64,000 nucleotides of DNA from Streptomyces caatingaensis (lineage in GTDB: Bacteria; Actinomycetota; Actinomycetes; Streptomycetales; Streptomycetaceae): the NCBI RefSeq assembly GCF_001187435.1, contig NZ_LFXA01000004.1:67001-131000 (forward strand), given 5' to 3'. A program made the position numbers and the translations under genes. Below, one piece after another: positions 41,270 to 52,648 of the stretch. The notes under the pieces are model-generated. The model saw only the letters and a program-made list of their open reading frames with translations, was not told the origin of the DNA and did not search any database. Numbering within the stretch: position 1 is the stretch's first letter; each line of letters opens with the position of its first letter.

Positions 41270-42256
41270 GTGCCGAAATCGATGAACCCCCTCCAGCTCG
41301 TGGCCGACCGCTGGCAGCCCTCCGCGCAGGTCGTCCGGCGGGCCGCGTTCGCCTGTGTCGTCATGGGCGTGGTCATCGTGGTGACGGGCGGCGCCGTCCG
41401 CCTCACCCAGTCCGGACTGGGGTGCCCGACGTGGCCGACCTGTACCGAGGACAGCCTGACGCCGACGCCCGCGATGGGCATCAACGGCGTCATCGAGTTC
41501 ACCAACCGCATGCTGACGTACGTGCTGTGCGCGGTCGTCGGCGTCGCGATCATCGCCGCGCGGGCGCGGTCGCCCCGCCGGCGCGACCTGACGCGGCTGG
41601 GCTGGGCCCAGTTCTGGATCGTCGCCGGCAACGGCATCATCGGCGGCATCACCGTGCTCACGGGCCTCAACCCGTACATCGTCGCCGCGCACTTCCTCGC
41701 GGCGACCTCGCTGCTGACCGTCGCCGTGATCATGTGGCTGCGGGCCTCCGAGGGCGACGACGAGCCGCGCGACCTCGTGCCCCGGCCGGTGCGCCAGCTC
41801 GGCTGGGTGCTGGCCGTGGCGGCGGCCCTGCTGATCGTGGCGGGCACGGTCGTCACCGGCTCCGGCAAGCACGCGGGCGACGCGAAGAAGGACGTCCACC
41901 GGATCCCGCTCAGCTACCGCGAAGTCACGCAGCTGCACGTCGACTTCGTCTTCGTCGTGCTCGGCCTGACGGTCGCCCTGTGGTTCGTCCTGCGGGCCCT
42001 GAAGGCGCCGGCGGGGCCGCGGCGGCGGGTGGTGGAGCTGTTCGTGGTCCTGATGCTTCAGGGTGTCGTCGGGTACGTGCAGTACTTCACGGATTCGCCC
42101 GAGGTGATCGTGGGCGTGCACATGCTGGGGTCGTGCCTCGTGTGGATCGCGGTGCTGCGCGTTGTCCTGTCCCTCCGGGACCGGGGGGAACTGGTGGCCC
42201 TTCCGGCGCAGACGGCCACCGACACAACCTCGCCACTGGCGACCGCGGGCCGGTAG
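41270..42256 (+). CDS. ctaA: heme A synthase CtaA
   Basis: This membrane protein of 328 residues has eight spans in two similar halves and the CtaA features: GLGCPTWPTC (paired Cys), EFTNRMLTYV, a His in VAAHFLAA, TQLHVDFVFV and VGVHMLGSC for heme ligation. It oxidises heme O to heme A for aa3 cytochrome oxidase, downstream of CtaB. GTG 41270 is supported by TACGAT at 41258-41263 and the absence of a Shine-Dalgarno (leaderless); ATG 41282 is the alternative. A perfect 13-bp hairpin follows. ctaB lies 0.5 kb away on the other strand. Confidence 0.92.
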   Translation: MPKSMNPLQLVADRWQPSAQVVRRAAFACVVMGVVIVVTGGAVRLTQSGLGCPTWPTCTEDSLTPTPAMGINGVIEFTNRMLTYVLCAVVGVAIIAARARSPRRRDLTRLGWAQFWIVAGNGIIGGITVLTGLNPYIVAAHFLAATSLLTVAVIMWLRASEGDDEPRDLVPRPVRQLGWVLAVAAALLIVAGTVVTGSGKHAGDAKKDVHRIPLSYREVTQLHVDFVFVVLGLTVALWFVLRALKAPAGPRRRVVELFVVLMLQGVVGYVQYFTDSPEVIVGVHMLGSCLVWIAVLRVVLSLRDRGELVALPAQTATDTTSPLATAGR

Positions 42257-42262
42257 GGAGTC

Positions 42263-42305
42263 TTTGCCCCGGACCTGCCCCCTCTGGGAGAGGGTCCGGG
42301 GCAAA
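42263..42305. terminator. bidirectional hairpin terminator after ctaA
   Basis: TTTGCCCCGGACC (42263-42275) and GGTCCGGGGCAAA (42293-42305) are perfect 13-bp arms. The hairpin is between the convergent ctaA and the 125-residue hypothetical gene, and can end both. Confidence 0.85.
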
Positions 42306-42316
42306 CTCAACGGCCC

Positions 42317-42694
42317 TCAGGCCGCCGCCGTCGGATTCCGTCGCCCACCCAGCTGCAACCCCGCCATCCGCCCCCACTCATACGGCCCGGTGCGCACCTT
42401 CGCCGCCATCTCCCCGTCGAACTCCTCCCGGGCCTCGACGCCCGCCCCCGCCGCGACCGCGAGTTCGAGCGCCCGCTCGGCCGCCGCGTACGAGCGGGCC
42501 ACGACGTTGCCCCACTCCCCGTCCGTGCCGACGAGCGCGATCCGGGTGCGCCCACGCCCTATGTGGGCGAGCTGCACCTCCGCCCCGCCCCCGTGGTCGC
42601 GGGCGAACACGCCGATCTGCCTGGCCAGCCGGGCCGCCTCGCGCTGCGCACGCGCGTCCGGCCGGGCCTCCTGCTGGGTGTCTGCGTCTGCCAT
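42317..42694 (-). CDS. conserved hypothetical protein of 125 residues
   Basis: This small soluble protein is helical in its first half (RPDARAQREAARLARQIGVF). A beta-rich centre (AEVQLAHIGRGRTRIALVG, EWGNVVARSYAAAERALELA) is followed by a short tail. There is no known domain. The ATG at 42694 begins the conserved part; the frame extends upstream without protein character. It sits between ctaA and ctaB, which is common in streptomycetes, but no functional link is visible. Confidence 0.65.
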   Translation of the reverse strand: MADADTQQEARPDARAQREAARLARQIGVFARDHGGGAEVQLAHIGRGRTRIALVGTDGEWGNVVARSYAAAERALELAVAAGAGVEAREEFDGEMAAKVRTGPYEWGRMAGLQLGGRRNPTAAA

Positions 42695-42797
42695 GGGCAG
42701 GATGCTACCGACGGGTAGTACATAAGGCGACGGGCGGCGCGGGTGGCCTTGACCACCCGCGCCGCCCGTTCGGACGACCAGGACCCGCGCGCGGGAC

Positions 42798-43742
42798 CTA
42801 CCGCAGGAAGGGATCGATCGCGACCGCCGTGAACAGCAGCGACACATACGTGATCGACCAGTGGAACAGCCGCATCTCCTTGAGCTTCGCCCCGGTGATC
42901 CCGGCCTTGGCCCGCGCCTGGAGCGCGTGCGCCTCCTTCAGCCAGAGACCGCCGCAGGCCACGGCCACGACCGTGTAGAACCAGCCGGTGTAGCCCAGCG
43001 GCGTCAGCAGCAGCGAGACGCCGACCATGACCCAGCTGTAGAGGACGATCTGCCGGGCGACGGCCTTGTTGCCCGCGACGACCGGCAGCATCGGCACGCC
43101 GACGCGCTCGTAGTCGTCCTTGACCTTCATCGACAGCGGCCAGTAGTGCGGCGGCGTCCAGAAGAAGATGACGAGGAAGAGGATGAGCGAGGCCCAGGAG
43201 ACCTCGTTCTTCACGGCGGACCAGCCGATGATGACCGGCAGGCAGCCGGCGATGCCGCCCCACACGATGTTCTGCGCGGTACGGCGCTTGAGGATCATCG
43301 TGTAGACGACGGTGTAGAAGAGGGAGGCCCCGAGCGAGAGCATCGCCGACAGGGGGTTGACCAGGAACCAGAACCAGACGGTCGAGCCGACGGTGAGCGT
43401 CGCGGCGAAGACCAGGCACTCGCGCGGCGAGACCATGCCGGTGACGAGCGGACGCTGGGAGGTCCGGTCCATCATGGCGTCGATGTCGCGGTCGTAGTAC
43501 ATGTTGAACGCGCCCGCGCCACCGGCGGAGAGGTATCCGCCGACGCAGGTCGCCAGCACGAGCCACATGTCCGGGACGCCCTGCGCGGCGAGGAACATCA
43601 CCGGAACCGTCGTCATCAGCAGAAGCTCGATGACGCGCGGCTTCGTCAGCGCCACGAAAGCCTTGACACGGGCCCCGAACGGCCGGTGTTCGGGACTCTC
43701 GGCGGCGATGAGCCCCGCAGGACGGGATTCGACGGCCGTCAC
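42798..43742 (-). CDS. ctaB: heme o synthase (protoheme IX farnesyltransferase)
   Basis: This UbiA-type prenyltransferase of 314 residues has eight or nine spans and both Asp motifs: [15 protein letters not shown] (first) and [13 protein letters not shown] with [11 protein letters not shown] before it (second). [20 protein letters not shown] and [12 protein letters not shown] are CtaB-specific. It farnesylates heme B to heme O, feeding CtaA. GTG 43742 is preferred because AGGGG precedes it at 5 bases; GTG 43748 is close by. It is divergent from the pentose-phosphate operon. Confidence 0.92.
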   Translation of the reverse strand: MTAVESRPAGLIAAESPEHRPFGARVKAFVALTKPRVIELLLMTTVPVMFLAAQGVPDMWLVLATCVGGYLSAGGAGAFNMYYDRDIDAMMDRTSQRPLVTGMVSPRECLVFAATLTVGSTVWFWFLVNPLSAMLSLGASLFYTVVYTMILKRRTAQNIVWGGIAGCLPVIIGWSAVKNEVSWASLILFLVIFFWTPPHYWPLSMKVKDDYERVGVPMLPVVAGNKAVARQIVLYSWVMVGVSLLLTPLGYTGWFYTVVAVACGGLWLKEAHALQARAKAGITGAKLKEMRLFHWSITYVSLLFTAVAIDPFLR

Positions 43743-44189
43743 GCACACCCCTGACAGAGATAAGGCCAGCAAGCACATCCGGCCCTCGTGCGACCGGGGA
43801 AGACTTGCGCGTACCAAGCCACTCTAGACGCAGGGCCTGGCACGGCCTCCGCCGGGGTGGGTCGTGTTGGACGACCCCGGGGCCACCCCCCGGACCGCCC
43901 CGCACCCACCGGCGGCGCCGCTCGGGAGGCGGGCTCCGGCGTCGCACCCCACGCTGGACATATGGCCACTACCTGCCAAAGGGGAATCTTTCCGGCCGCA
44001 TGCCGGTTGCCACGGCGAAGAGCGGGCGACCGCTCGGCGAAGAGCGGGTAACCGCTCAAATGGGCCGCCCCGCAACCGACTGCACGTCGAAAAGACGCGC
44101 GTTCGCGCAAGGGTAGGCTCGACACCGCCGCGTCGTGGCGGAACATACCGCCCCCGGCCAGACAATGTGGAGAGGAGCCCTGAACTAGG
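43743..44189. other. 447-bp divergent promoter region of ctaB and tkt
   Basis: No gene is seen. The stretch contains a 22-bp tandem repeat (44014-44057) and a possible tkt -10, TAGGCT, at 44114-44119. The tkt Shine-Dalgarno region (GAGAGGAG) lies at 44170-44177. The ctaB promoter could not be placed. Confidence 0.5.
44014..44057. repeat. tandem 22-bp repeat, each copy a small hairpin, upstream of tkt
   Basis: Copies at 44014-44035 and 44036-44057 differ at two positions in the loop (GCGA versus GTAA). Each has GAGCGG ... CCGCTC arms of 6 bp. The array ends 133 bases before the tkt start and about 57 bases before the proposed -10, a place suited for a regulator binding as two dimers. Confidence 0.6.
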
Positions 44190-46271
<2,082 letters not shown>

Positions 46272-46313
46272 GCGCGAAGCACCCGTAACTTTCCAGTAGG
46301 AGATGTAGAACCC

Positions 46314-47429
46314 ATGACCGACGCACTCAAGCGCCTCTCCGAGGAAGGCGTCGCGATCTGGCTGGACGACCTGTCGCGCAAGCGCATCACCTCCGGCAAC
46401 CTCGCCGAGCTGATCGACGACAGCCACGTGGTCGGTGTGACCACCAACCCGTCGATCTTCCAGAAGGCGATCTCCAGCGGTGACGGCTACGAGCAGCAGC
46501 TCGCCGACCTCGCGGCCCGCAAGGTGACCGTCGAGGAGGCCATCCGCATGATCACCACGGCGGACGTCCGCGACGCCGCCGACATCCTGCGCCCGGTCTT
46601 CGACCGGACCGACGGCCAGGACGGCCGGGTCTCCATCGAGGTCGACCCGCGCCTGGCCCACAACACGGCGGCCACCGTCGCCGAGGCCAAGCAGCTGGCC
46701 TGGCTGGTGGACCGGCCCAACACCCTGATCAAGATCCCGGCCACCAGGGCGGGCCTGCCGGCCATCGCCGAGACCATCGGCCTGGGCATCAGCGTCAACG
46801 TCACGCTGATCTTCTCGCTCGAGCGCTACCGCGCGGTCATGGACGCCTACCTGACCGGTCTGGAGAAGGCCAAGGCGGCCGGCCTGGACCTGTCGCTCAT
46901 CCACTCGGTGGCGTCCTTCTTCGTGTCCCGCGTGGACACCGAGATCGACAAGCGCCTGGACGCCCTGGGCACCGACGAGGCCAAGGCGCTGCGCGGCAAG
47001 GCCGCCCTCGCCAACGCCCGCCTGGCCTACCAGGCCTACGAGGAGGTCTTCTCCTCCGACCGCTGGCTGGCCCTGGAGAAGGCCGGCGCCAACAAGCAGC
47101 GTCCGCTGTGGGCGTCGACCGGCGTCAAGGACCCGGCGTACAAGGACACCCTGTACGTGGACGACCTGGTCGCCCCGAACACGGTGAACACCATGCCGGA
47201 GGCCACCCTGGAGGCCGCCGCCGACCACGGGCAGATCACCGGTGACACCGTCCGCGGCACCTACGAGCAGGCCAGGGCCGAGCTCGACGCGGTCGCCAAG
47301 CTGGGGATCTCGTACGACGACGTCGTGCAGCTCCTGGAGGACGAGGGCGTCGAGAAGTTCGAGGCGTCCTGGAACGACCTGCTGAAGTCCACCGAGGCGG
47401 AGCTCAAGCGCCTCGCACCGGAGGCGTGA
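46314..47429 (+). CDS. tal: transaldolase (actinobacterial long form)
   Basis: This protein of 371 residues has [33 protein letters not shown], the Schiff-base Lys in [32 protein letters not shown], and [20 protein letters not shown]. This is the transaldolase B-type long form found with tkt and zwf in actinobacteria. It interconverts sedoheptulose-7-phosphate plus glyceraldehyde-3-phosphate with fructose-6-phosphate plus erythrose-4-phosphate. ATG 46314 follows AGGAG; 42 bases separate it from tkt. Confidence 0.97.
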   Translation: MTDALKRLSEEGVAIWLDDLSRKRITSGNLAELIDDSHVVGVTTNPSIFQKAISSGDGYEQQLADLAARKVTVEEAIRMITTADVRDAADILRPVFDRTDGQDGRVSIEVDPRLAHNTAATVAEAKQLAWLVDRPNTLIKIPATRAGLPAIAETIGLGISVNVTLIFSLERYRAVMDAYLTGLEKAKAAGLDLSLIHSVASFFVSRVDTEIDKRLDALGTDEAKALRGKAALANARLAYQAYEEVFSSDRWLALEKAGANKQRPLWASTGVKDPAYKDTLYVDDLVAPNTVNTMPEATLEAAADHGQITGDTVRGTYEQARAELDAVAKLGISYDDVVQLLEDEGVEKFEASWNDLLKSTEAELKRLAPEA

Positions 47430-47430
47430 A

Positions 47431-48954
47431 TTGAGCAGCAGCAACCCGCTGCGTGACGCTCAGGACCGACGGCTCCCGCGCATCGCGGGGCCGTCGGGCC
47501 TGGTCATCTTTGGCGTCACGGGCGATTTGTCACGGAAAAAGCTGATGCCTGCCGTCTACGACCTCGCCAACCGGGGTCTGCTGCCGCCGGGCTTCTCCCT
47601 CATCGGCTTCGCCCGCCGCCAGTGGGCGGACGAGGACTTCGCGCAGGTCGTGCACGACGCCGTCAAGGAGCACGCGCGCACGCCCTTCCGCGAGGAGGTC
47701 TGGCAGCAGCTCGTCAACGGCTGCCGGTTCGTCCAGGGCGACTTCGACGACGACGCCGCGTTCGAGACGCTCAAGGAGACCATCCACGAGCTCGACAAGG
47801 CCCAGGGCACGGGCGGCAACTTCGCCTTCTACCTGTCCGTCCCGCCGAAGTTCTTCCCCACCGTCGTCCAGCAGCTCAAGAAGCACGGCCTGGCCGAGCA
47901 GACGGAGAACTCCTGGCGCCGCGCGGTCATCGAGAAGCCCTTCGGCCACGACCTGAAGAGCGCCCAGGAGCTCAACCGGATCGTCCACGACGTCTTCCCC
48001 ACCGAGGCGGTCTTCCGGATCGACCACTATCTGGGCAAGGAGACGGTCCAGAACATCCTGGCGCTGCGCTTCGCCAACACCCTCTTCGAGCCGATCTGGA
48101 ACCGGTCGTACGTCGACCACGTGCAGATCACCATGGCCGAGGACATCGGCATCGGCGGCCGGGCAGGCTACTACGACGGCATCGGCGCCGCGCGGGACGT
48201 CATCCAGAACCACCTGCTCCAGCTGCTGGCGCTGACCGCCATGGAGGAGCCCGCCTCCTTCGACGCGGACGCGCTGGTCGCCGAGAAGACCAAGGTGCTG
48301 GGCGCCGTCCGGCTCCCCAAGGACCTCGGCAAGGAGACCGTCCGCGGCCAGTACGCGGCCGGCTGGCAGGGCGGCGAGAAGGTGCTCGGCTACCTGGAGG
48401 AGGAGGGCATCGACCCCCGCTCCAAGACCGACACCTACGCCGCGATCAAGCTGGAGATCGACAACCGCCGCTGGGCGGGCGTCCCCTTCTACCTGCGCAC
48501 CGGCAAGCGGCTCGGCCGCCGCGTCACCGAGATCGCGGTCGTCTTCCAGCGCGCCCCCCACTCGCCCTTCGACGACACCGCCACCGAGGAACTGGGGCAG
48601 AACGCCCTGGTCATCCGGGTGCAGCCGGACGAGGGCGTCACGCTGCGGTTCGGCTCCAAGGTGCCGGGCACGCAGATGGAGGTCCGGGACGTCTCTATGG
48701 ACTTCGCCTACGGCGAATCCTTCACCGAGTCCAGCCCCGAGGCGTACGAGCGGCTCATCCTCGACGTGCTGCTCGGCGACGCCAACCTCTTCCCGCGCCT
48801 GAAGGAGGTCGAGCTCTCCTGGCAGATCCTCGACCCGATCGAGGAGTACTGGGACAAGCACGGCAAGCCCGCGCAGTACCCGGCCGGCACCTGGGGGCCG
48901 GTCGAGGCGGACGAGATGCTCGCACGAGACGGACGGAGCTGGCGTCGGCCATGA
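47431..48954 (+). CDS. zwf: glucose-6-phosphate 1-dehydrogenase
   Basis: This enzyme of 507 residues shows LVIFGVTGDLSRKKLMPAVY (nucleotide-binding GxTGDL), the catalytic RIDHYLGKETVQN, EKPFGHDLKSAQEL and FYLRTGKRLGRRVTE. It oxidises glucose-6-phosphate and supplies NADPH. The start is TTG 47431, one base after the tal stop, with GGAGG in the tal 3' end. OpcA overlaps its stop, and is needed for activity in this group. Confidence 0.97.
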   Translation: MSSSNPLRDAQDRRLPRIAGPSGLVIFGVTGDLSRKKLMPAVYDLANRGLLPPGFSLIGFARRQWADEDFAQVVHDAVKEHARTPFREEVWQQLVNGCRFVQGDFDDDAAFETLKETIHELDKAQGTGGNFAFYLSVPPKFFPTVVQQLKKHGLAEQTENSWRRAVIEKPFGHDLKSAQELNRIVHDVFPTEAVFRIDHYLGKETVQNILALRFANTLFEPIWNRSYVDHVQITMAEDIGIGGRAGYYDGIGAARDVIQNHLLQLLALTAMEEPASFDADALVAEKTKVLGAVRLPKDLGKETVRGQYAAGWQGGEKVLGYLEEEGIDPRSKTDTYAAIKLEIDNRRWAGVPFYLRTGKRLGRRVTEIAVVFQRAPHSPFDDTATEELGQNALVIRVQPDEGVTLRFGSKVPGTQMEVRDVSMDFAYGESFTESSPEAYERLILDVLLGDANLFPRLKEVELSWQILDPIEEYWDKHGKPAQYPAGTWGPVEADEMLARDGRSWRRP

Positions 48955-49985
48955 AGATCGACCTGACGGACACCACGGCCAGCAAGATCAACAATGCCCT
49001 GGTCGAGGGACGCCGCGCCATCGGCACCCCCGCCATCGGCATGGTGCTCACCCTGGTCATCGTCACCGACGAGGAGCACGCCTACGACTCGCTCAAGGCG
49101 GCCAACGAGGCCTCCCGCGAGCACCCGTCGCGCAAGCTCGTCGTCATCAAGCGGGTCAGCCGCTCCCCGCGCAACCGCTCGCAGGCCCGGCTCGACGCCG
49201 AGGTCCGGGTCGGCACCTCCGCCGGCACCGGCGAGACGGTCGTGCTGCGGCTGTACGGCGACGTGATAGACCACGCCCAGTCGGTGGTGCTGCCGCTGCT
49301 GCTCCCGGACGCCCCCGTGGTCGTCTGGTGGCCGGTCGCCTCCCCGCTCGACCCGGTCAAGGACCCGCTCGGCGCCCTCGCCCAGCGCCGCGTCACCGAC
49401 ACCTACGCGGCCGACGAGCCGGTCTCCGAGCTCACCACCCGCGCCGCCAACTACGCGCCCGGCGACACGGACCTCGCCTGGACCCGCATCACCCCCTGGC
49501 GCTCGATGCTCGCGGCCGCCCTGGACCAGCAGCCGGACGTCAAGGTCACCGCGGCCGAGGTGGAGGGCGAGGACTGCAACCCCAGCGGCGAACTGCTGGC
49601 CATGTGGCTCGCCGACCGCCTCGGGGTGCCGGCCCGCCGCACCGTCTCCGACGGCCCCGGCCTCACGGCCGTCCGCCTGGAGACCGAGGACGGCGTCATC
49701 ACCCTGGACCGCACCGACGGCTCGCTCGCCCGCCTCTCCATGAAGGGCCACCCGGACCGCGCGGTCGCGCTCAAGCGCCGCGAGACGTCCGAGCTGCTCG
49801 CGGAGGAACTGCGCCGGCTCGACCCCGACACGGTCTACGCGGCCACGCTCAAGTACGGCGTGCACCGCCTGGCGGGCACCTCCGCCCCGGAGCAGGCGCC
49901 CGCCGGGGCCCCGGCCCCCGACGGGGCCAAGCCGGCCCCGGGCCCCGCGAAGAAGGGCTCCGCTCCGAAGAAGGCGGCGAAGTGA
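48951..49985 (+). CDS. opcA: glucose-6-phosphate dehydrogenase assembly protein OpcA
   Basis: This protein of 344 residues has the OpcA pattern: KIDLTDTTASKINNALVE, MVLTLVIVTDEEHAYDSLK, VVLPLLLPDAPVVVWWP, LAWTRITPWRSMLAAAL and TYAADEPV. OpcA is an allosteric or assembly partner of Zwf in actinobacteria and cyanobacteria. A C-terminal Pro/Ala/Lys tail (PGPAKKGSAPKKAAK) is variable. ATG 48951 overlaps the zwf stop by 4 bases and its own stop overlaps pgl by 4 bases, marking co-translation. Confidence 0.96.
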   Translation: MKIDLTDTTASKINNALVEGRRAIGTPAIGMVLTLVIVTDEEHAYDSLKAANEASREHPSRKLVVIKRVSRSPRNRSQARLDAEVRVGTSAGTGETVVLRLYGDVIDHAQSVVLPLLLPDAPVVVWWPVASPLDPVKDPLGALAQRRVTDTYAADEPVSELTTRAANYAPGDTDLAWTRITPWRSMLAAALDQQPDVKVTAAEVEGEDCNPSGELLAMWLADRLGVPARRTVSDGPGLTAVRLETEDGVITLDRTDGSLARLSMKGHPDRAVALKRRETSELLAEELRRLDPDTVYAATLKYGVHRLAGTSAPEQAPAGAPAPDGAKPAPGPAKKGSAPKKAAK

Positions 49986-50764
49986 GCACCGCCCCGCGGA
50001 TCGTCGTCCACCGCGACAAGGAGCTGATGGCCCGGGCCGCGGCGGCCCGGCTCATCACCCGGATCGTGGACGCCCAGGCGGCCCGCGGCTCGGCCTCCGT
50101 CGTCCTCACGGGCGGGCGCAACGGCAACGGGCTGCTCGCGGCCCTCGCCGCCTCGCCCGCCCGCGACGCGGTCGACTGGTCCCGGCTGGACCTGTGGTGG
50201 GGCGACGAGCGCTTCCTGCCCGACGGGCACCCCGAGCGCAACGTCACGCAGGCCCGCGAGGCCCTCCTCGACGCGGTCGGGCTCGACCCCGCGCGGGTCC
50301 ACCCCATGCCCGCGGCGGACGGCACCTACGAGGACGCCGACGAGGCGGCCGCCGCGTACGCGGCCGAACTGGCCGCCGCGGCGCGGCCCGAGGACCACGG
50401 CGCGGTCCCGTCCTTCGACGTCCTCCTCCTGGGCGTCGGCCCGGACACGCACGTCGCCTCGCTCTTCCCGGAGCTCCCCGGCGTCCGCGAGACCGAGCGC
50501 ACGGTCATCGGCGTCCACGGCGCGCCCAAGCCGCCGCCGACCCGGATCTCCCTGACCCTGCCCGCGATCCGGGCGGCCCGCGAGGTCTGGCTGCTGGCGG
50601 CGGGCGAGGACAAGGCGTCCGCCGTGGCGCTCGCGCTGAGCGGCGCGGGCGAGATCCAGGCGCCGGCGGCGGGGGCGTACGGGCGTACGCGCACGCTGTG
50701 GCTCCTGGACCAGCCCGCGGCCGCCCAGCTCCCGCGGGACCTGTACCCGCCGGCGTCGCCGTAA
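49982..50764 (+). CDS. pgl: 6-phosphogluconolactonase
   Basis: This enzyme of 260 residues has the NagB/Pgl fold with VVLTGGRNGNGLLAAL, WWGDERFLPDGHPERN, the acidic FDVLLLGVGPDTHVASLFPE and RISLTLPAIRAAREVWLLA. One substitution stands out: the family DGHxASLFPG appears as PDTHVASLFPE, and the sugar-binding TGGxTP loop as TGGRNGNGL. It hydrolyses 6-phosphogluconolactone after Zwf. GTG 49982 overlaps opcA by 4 bases (GTGA). A very long hairpin follows. Confidence 0.93.
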   Translation: MSTAPRIVVHRDKELMARAAAARLITRIVDAQAARGSASVVLTGGRNGNGLLAALAASPARDAVDWSRLDLWWGDERFLPDGHPERNVTQAREALLDAVGLDPARVHPMPAADGTYEDADEAAAAYAAELAAAARPEDHGAVPSFDVLLLGVGPDTHVASLFPELPGVRETERTVIGVHGAPKPPPTRISLTLPAIRAAREVWLLAAGEDKASAVALALSGAGEIQAPAAGAYGRTRTLWLLDQPAAAQLPRDLYPPASP

Positions 50765-50769
50765 CGGAG

Positions 50770-50829
50770 AGGGGCCCCGGTCCCTCCCCCAGAGGGGGTA
50801 CCTCCTCTGGGGGAGGGACCGGGGCCCCT
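50770..50829. terminator. 26-bp perfect hairpin between convergent pgl and pgi
   Basis: Positions 50770-50795 and 50804-50829 are fully complementary with an 8-base loop. It starts 6 bases after pgl and lies 10 bases from the pgi stop, so it can act as terminator for both strands. It is among the longest perfect hairpins in the window. Confidence 0.9.
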
Positions 50830-50838
50830 TCCGCCGCG

Positions 50839-52506
50839 TCAGCGGCCCCGCACCGCCCGGTAGCGGGCGACGAGCGCCGAGGTCGAGGGGTCGAGCCCCT
50901 CGACGGAAGCCCCCTCCGTCAACGCCGGCTCCACCCGCTTCGCCAGCACCTTCCCCAGCTCGACCCCCCACTGGTCGAAGGAGTCGATGTTCCAGATCGC
51001 CCCCTGCACGAACACCTTGTGCTCGTAAAGCGCGATCAACTGCCCCAGCACGGAAGGCGTCAGCGCGTCCGCGAGGATCGTCGTCGTGGGCCGGTTGCCC
51101 CGGAAGGTCTTGTGGGGGACGAGCTCGGGCGCGACGCCCTCCGCCGCGACCTCCTCCGGCGTCTTGCCGAAGGCCAGCGCCTGCCCCTGCGCGAACAGGT
51201 TGGCCATCAGCAGGTCGTGCTGGGCGACGAGCCGCGGCTCCAGGTCGTCCACGGGGCGCGCGAAGCCGATCAGGTCGGCGGGGATCAGCTTCGTCCCCTG
51301 GTGGATCAACTGGTAGTACGCGTGCTGCCCGTTGGTGCCCGGCGTGCCCCACACCACCGGCCCCGTCTGCCAGTTGACGGGCCGCCCGGCGCGGTCGACG
51401 GACTTGCCGTTGGACTCCATGTCCAGCTGCTGGAGGTAGGCGGTGAACTTGGAGAGGTAGTGGCTGTAGGGCAGCACGGCGTGCGACTGCGCGTCGTGGA
51501 AGTTGCCGTACCAGATGCCGAGCAGACCCATCAGCAGCGGCACGTTCTTCTCGGGCGGCGCGGTGCGGAAGTGCTCGTCGACGAGGCGGAAGCCGTCGAG
51601 CATCTCCTGGAAGCGGTCCGGCCCGATGGCGATCATCAGGGAGAGCCCGATGGCCGAGTCGTACGAGTAGCGGCCGCCGACCCAGTCCCAGAACTCGAAC
51701 ATGTTGGCCGTGTCGATGCCGAACTCGGCGACCTTCTCCGCGTTGGTGGAGAGCGCGACGAAGTGCTTGGCGACGGCCTCGTTCCCGGCGCCCGCGCCCA
51801 GCCCGTCCAGCAGCCAGCCCCGCGCGGACGTCGCGTTGGTGATGGTCTCGATGGTGGTGAAGGTCTTGGACGCGATGATGAAGAGCGTCTCGGCCGGGTC
51901 GAGGTCCCGCACGGCCTCGTGCAGGTCCGCGCCGTCCACGTTGGAGACGAAACGGACCGTCAGGTCGCGGTCGGTCCAGGCGCGCAGCGCCTCGTGGGCC
52001 ATCGCCGGACCGAGGTCCGAGCCGCCGATGCCGACGTTGACGACGTTGCGGATGCGCTTGCCGGTGTGGCCCGTCCAGGCCCCCGACCGGACCCGGTCCG
52101 CGAAGTCCCGCATCTTGGCCAGCACGGCGTGCACGGCGGGGACGACGTTCTCCCCGTCCACCTCGATCACGGCGGAGGCGGGGGCGCGCAGGGCGGTGTG
52201 CAGGACGGCCCGGCCCTCGGTCGTGTTGATCTTCTCGCCGCGGAACATCGCGTCCCGCAGCTCCGCCACCCCGGCCGCCGCCGCGAGGTCGCGCAGCAGC
52301 CGCAGGGTCTCGTCGGTGACGAGGTGCTTGGAGTAGTCGACGTACAGGTCGCCGACGGTCAGCGCGTACTTCTCGGCCCGCCGGGGGTCCTCCGCGAACA
52401 GCCGGCGCAGCTGCACCTCCCCCAGCTCGTCCCGGTGCTTGGTCAGTGCGTTCCACTCGGGCATGCGGTCGAGCCCGGTGCGGCCCTCAGCGTTCATTTC
52501 GGACAT
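50839..52506 (-). CDS. pgi: glucose-6-phosphate isomerase
   Basis: This protein of 555 residues is the long, eukaryote-like Pgi form: [73 protein letters not shown] (catalytic Glu-His region) and [19 protein letters not shown]. It interconverts glucose- and fructose-6-phosphate, joining glycolysis to the adjacent pentose pathway genes. It starts at ATG 52506; ATG 52497 is also possible. It is convergent with pgl and downstream of the RbpA-family gene. Confidence 0.97.
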   Translation of the reverse strand: MSEMNAEGRTGLDRMPEWNALTKHRDELGEVQLRRLFAEDPRRAEKYALTVGDLYVDYSKHLVTDETLRLLRDLAAAAGVAELRDAMFRGEKINTTEGRAVLHTALRAPASAVIEVDGENVVPAVHAVLAKMRDFADRVRSGAWTGHTGKRIRNVVNVGIGGSDLGPAMAHEALRAWTDRDLTVRFVSNVDGADLHEAVRDLDPAETLFIIASKTFTTIETITNATSARGWLLDGLGAGAGNEAVAKHFVALSTNAEKVAEFGIDTANMFEFWDWVGGRYSYDSAIGLSLMIAIGPDRFQEMLDGFRLVDEHFRTAPPEKNVPLLMGLLGIWYGNFHDAQSHAVLPYSHYLSKFTAYLQQLDMESNGKSVDRAGRPVNWQTGPVVWGTPGTNGQHAYYQLIHQGTKLIPADLIGFARPVDDLEPRLVAQHDLLMANLFAQGQALAFGKTPEEVAAEGVAPELVPHKTFRGNRPTTTILADALTPSVLGQLIALYEHKVFVQGAIWNIDSFDQWGVELGKVLAKRVEPALTEGASVEGLDPSTSALVARYRAVRGR

Positions 52507-52590
52507 CAGTCCATTTCTTCTCGTAGCTCTCTCGCCTCTCCCAACCTAATGGAGCCGCCGCAGATTCCGGGGCACGGCCCCGGGAACACC

Positions 52591-52632
52591 ACCGGCCCGG
52601 CCGGAAGGAACGGTCCTTCCGGCCGGGCCGGT
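52591..52632. terminator. 19-bp perfect hairpin between the RbpA-family gene and pgi
   Basis: Arms 52591-52609 and 52614-52632 are perfect, with loop ACGG. It lies 17 bases after the stop of the minus-strand rbpA-like gene, upstream of pgi, and separates the two transcription units. Confidence 0.9.
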
Positions 52633-52648
52633 CAGTGCTGGCGGTTCG

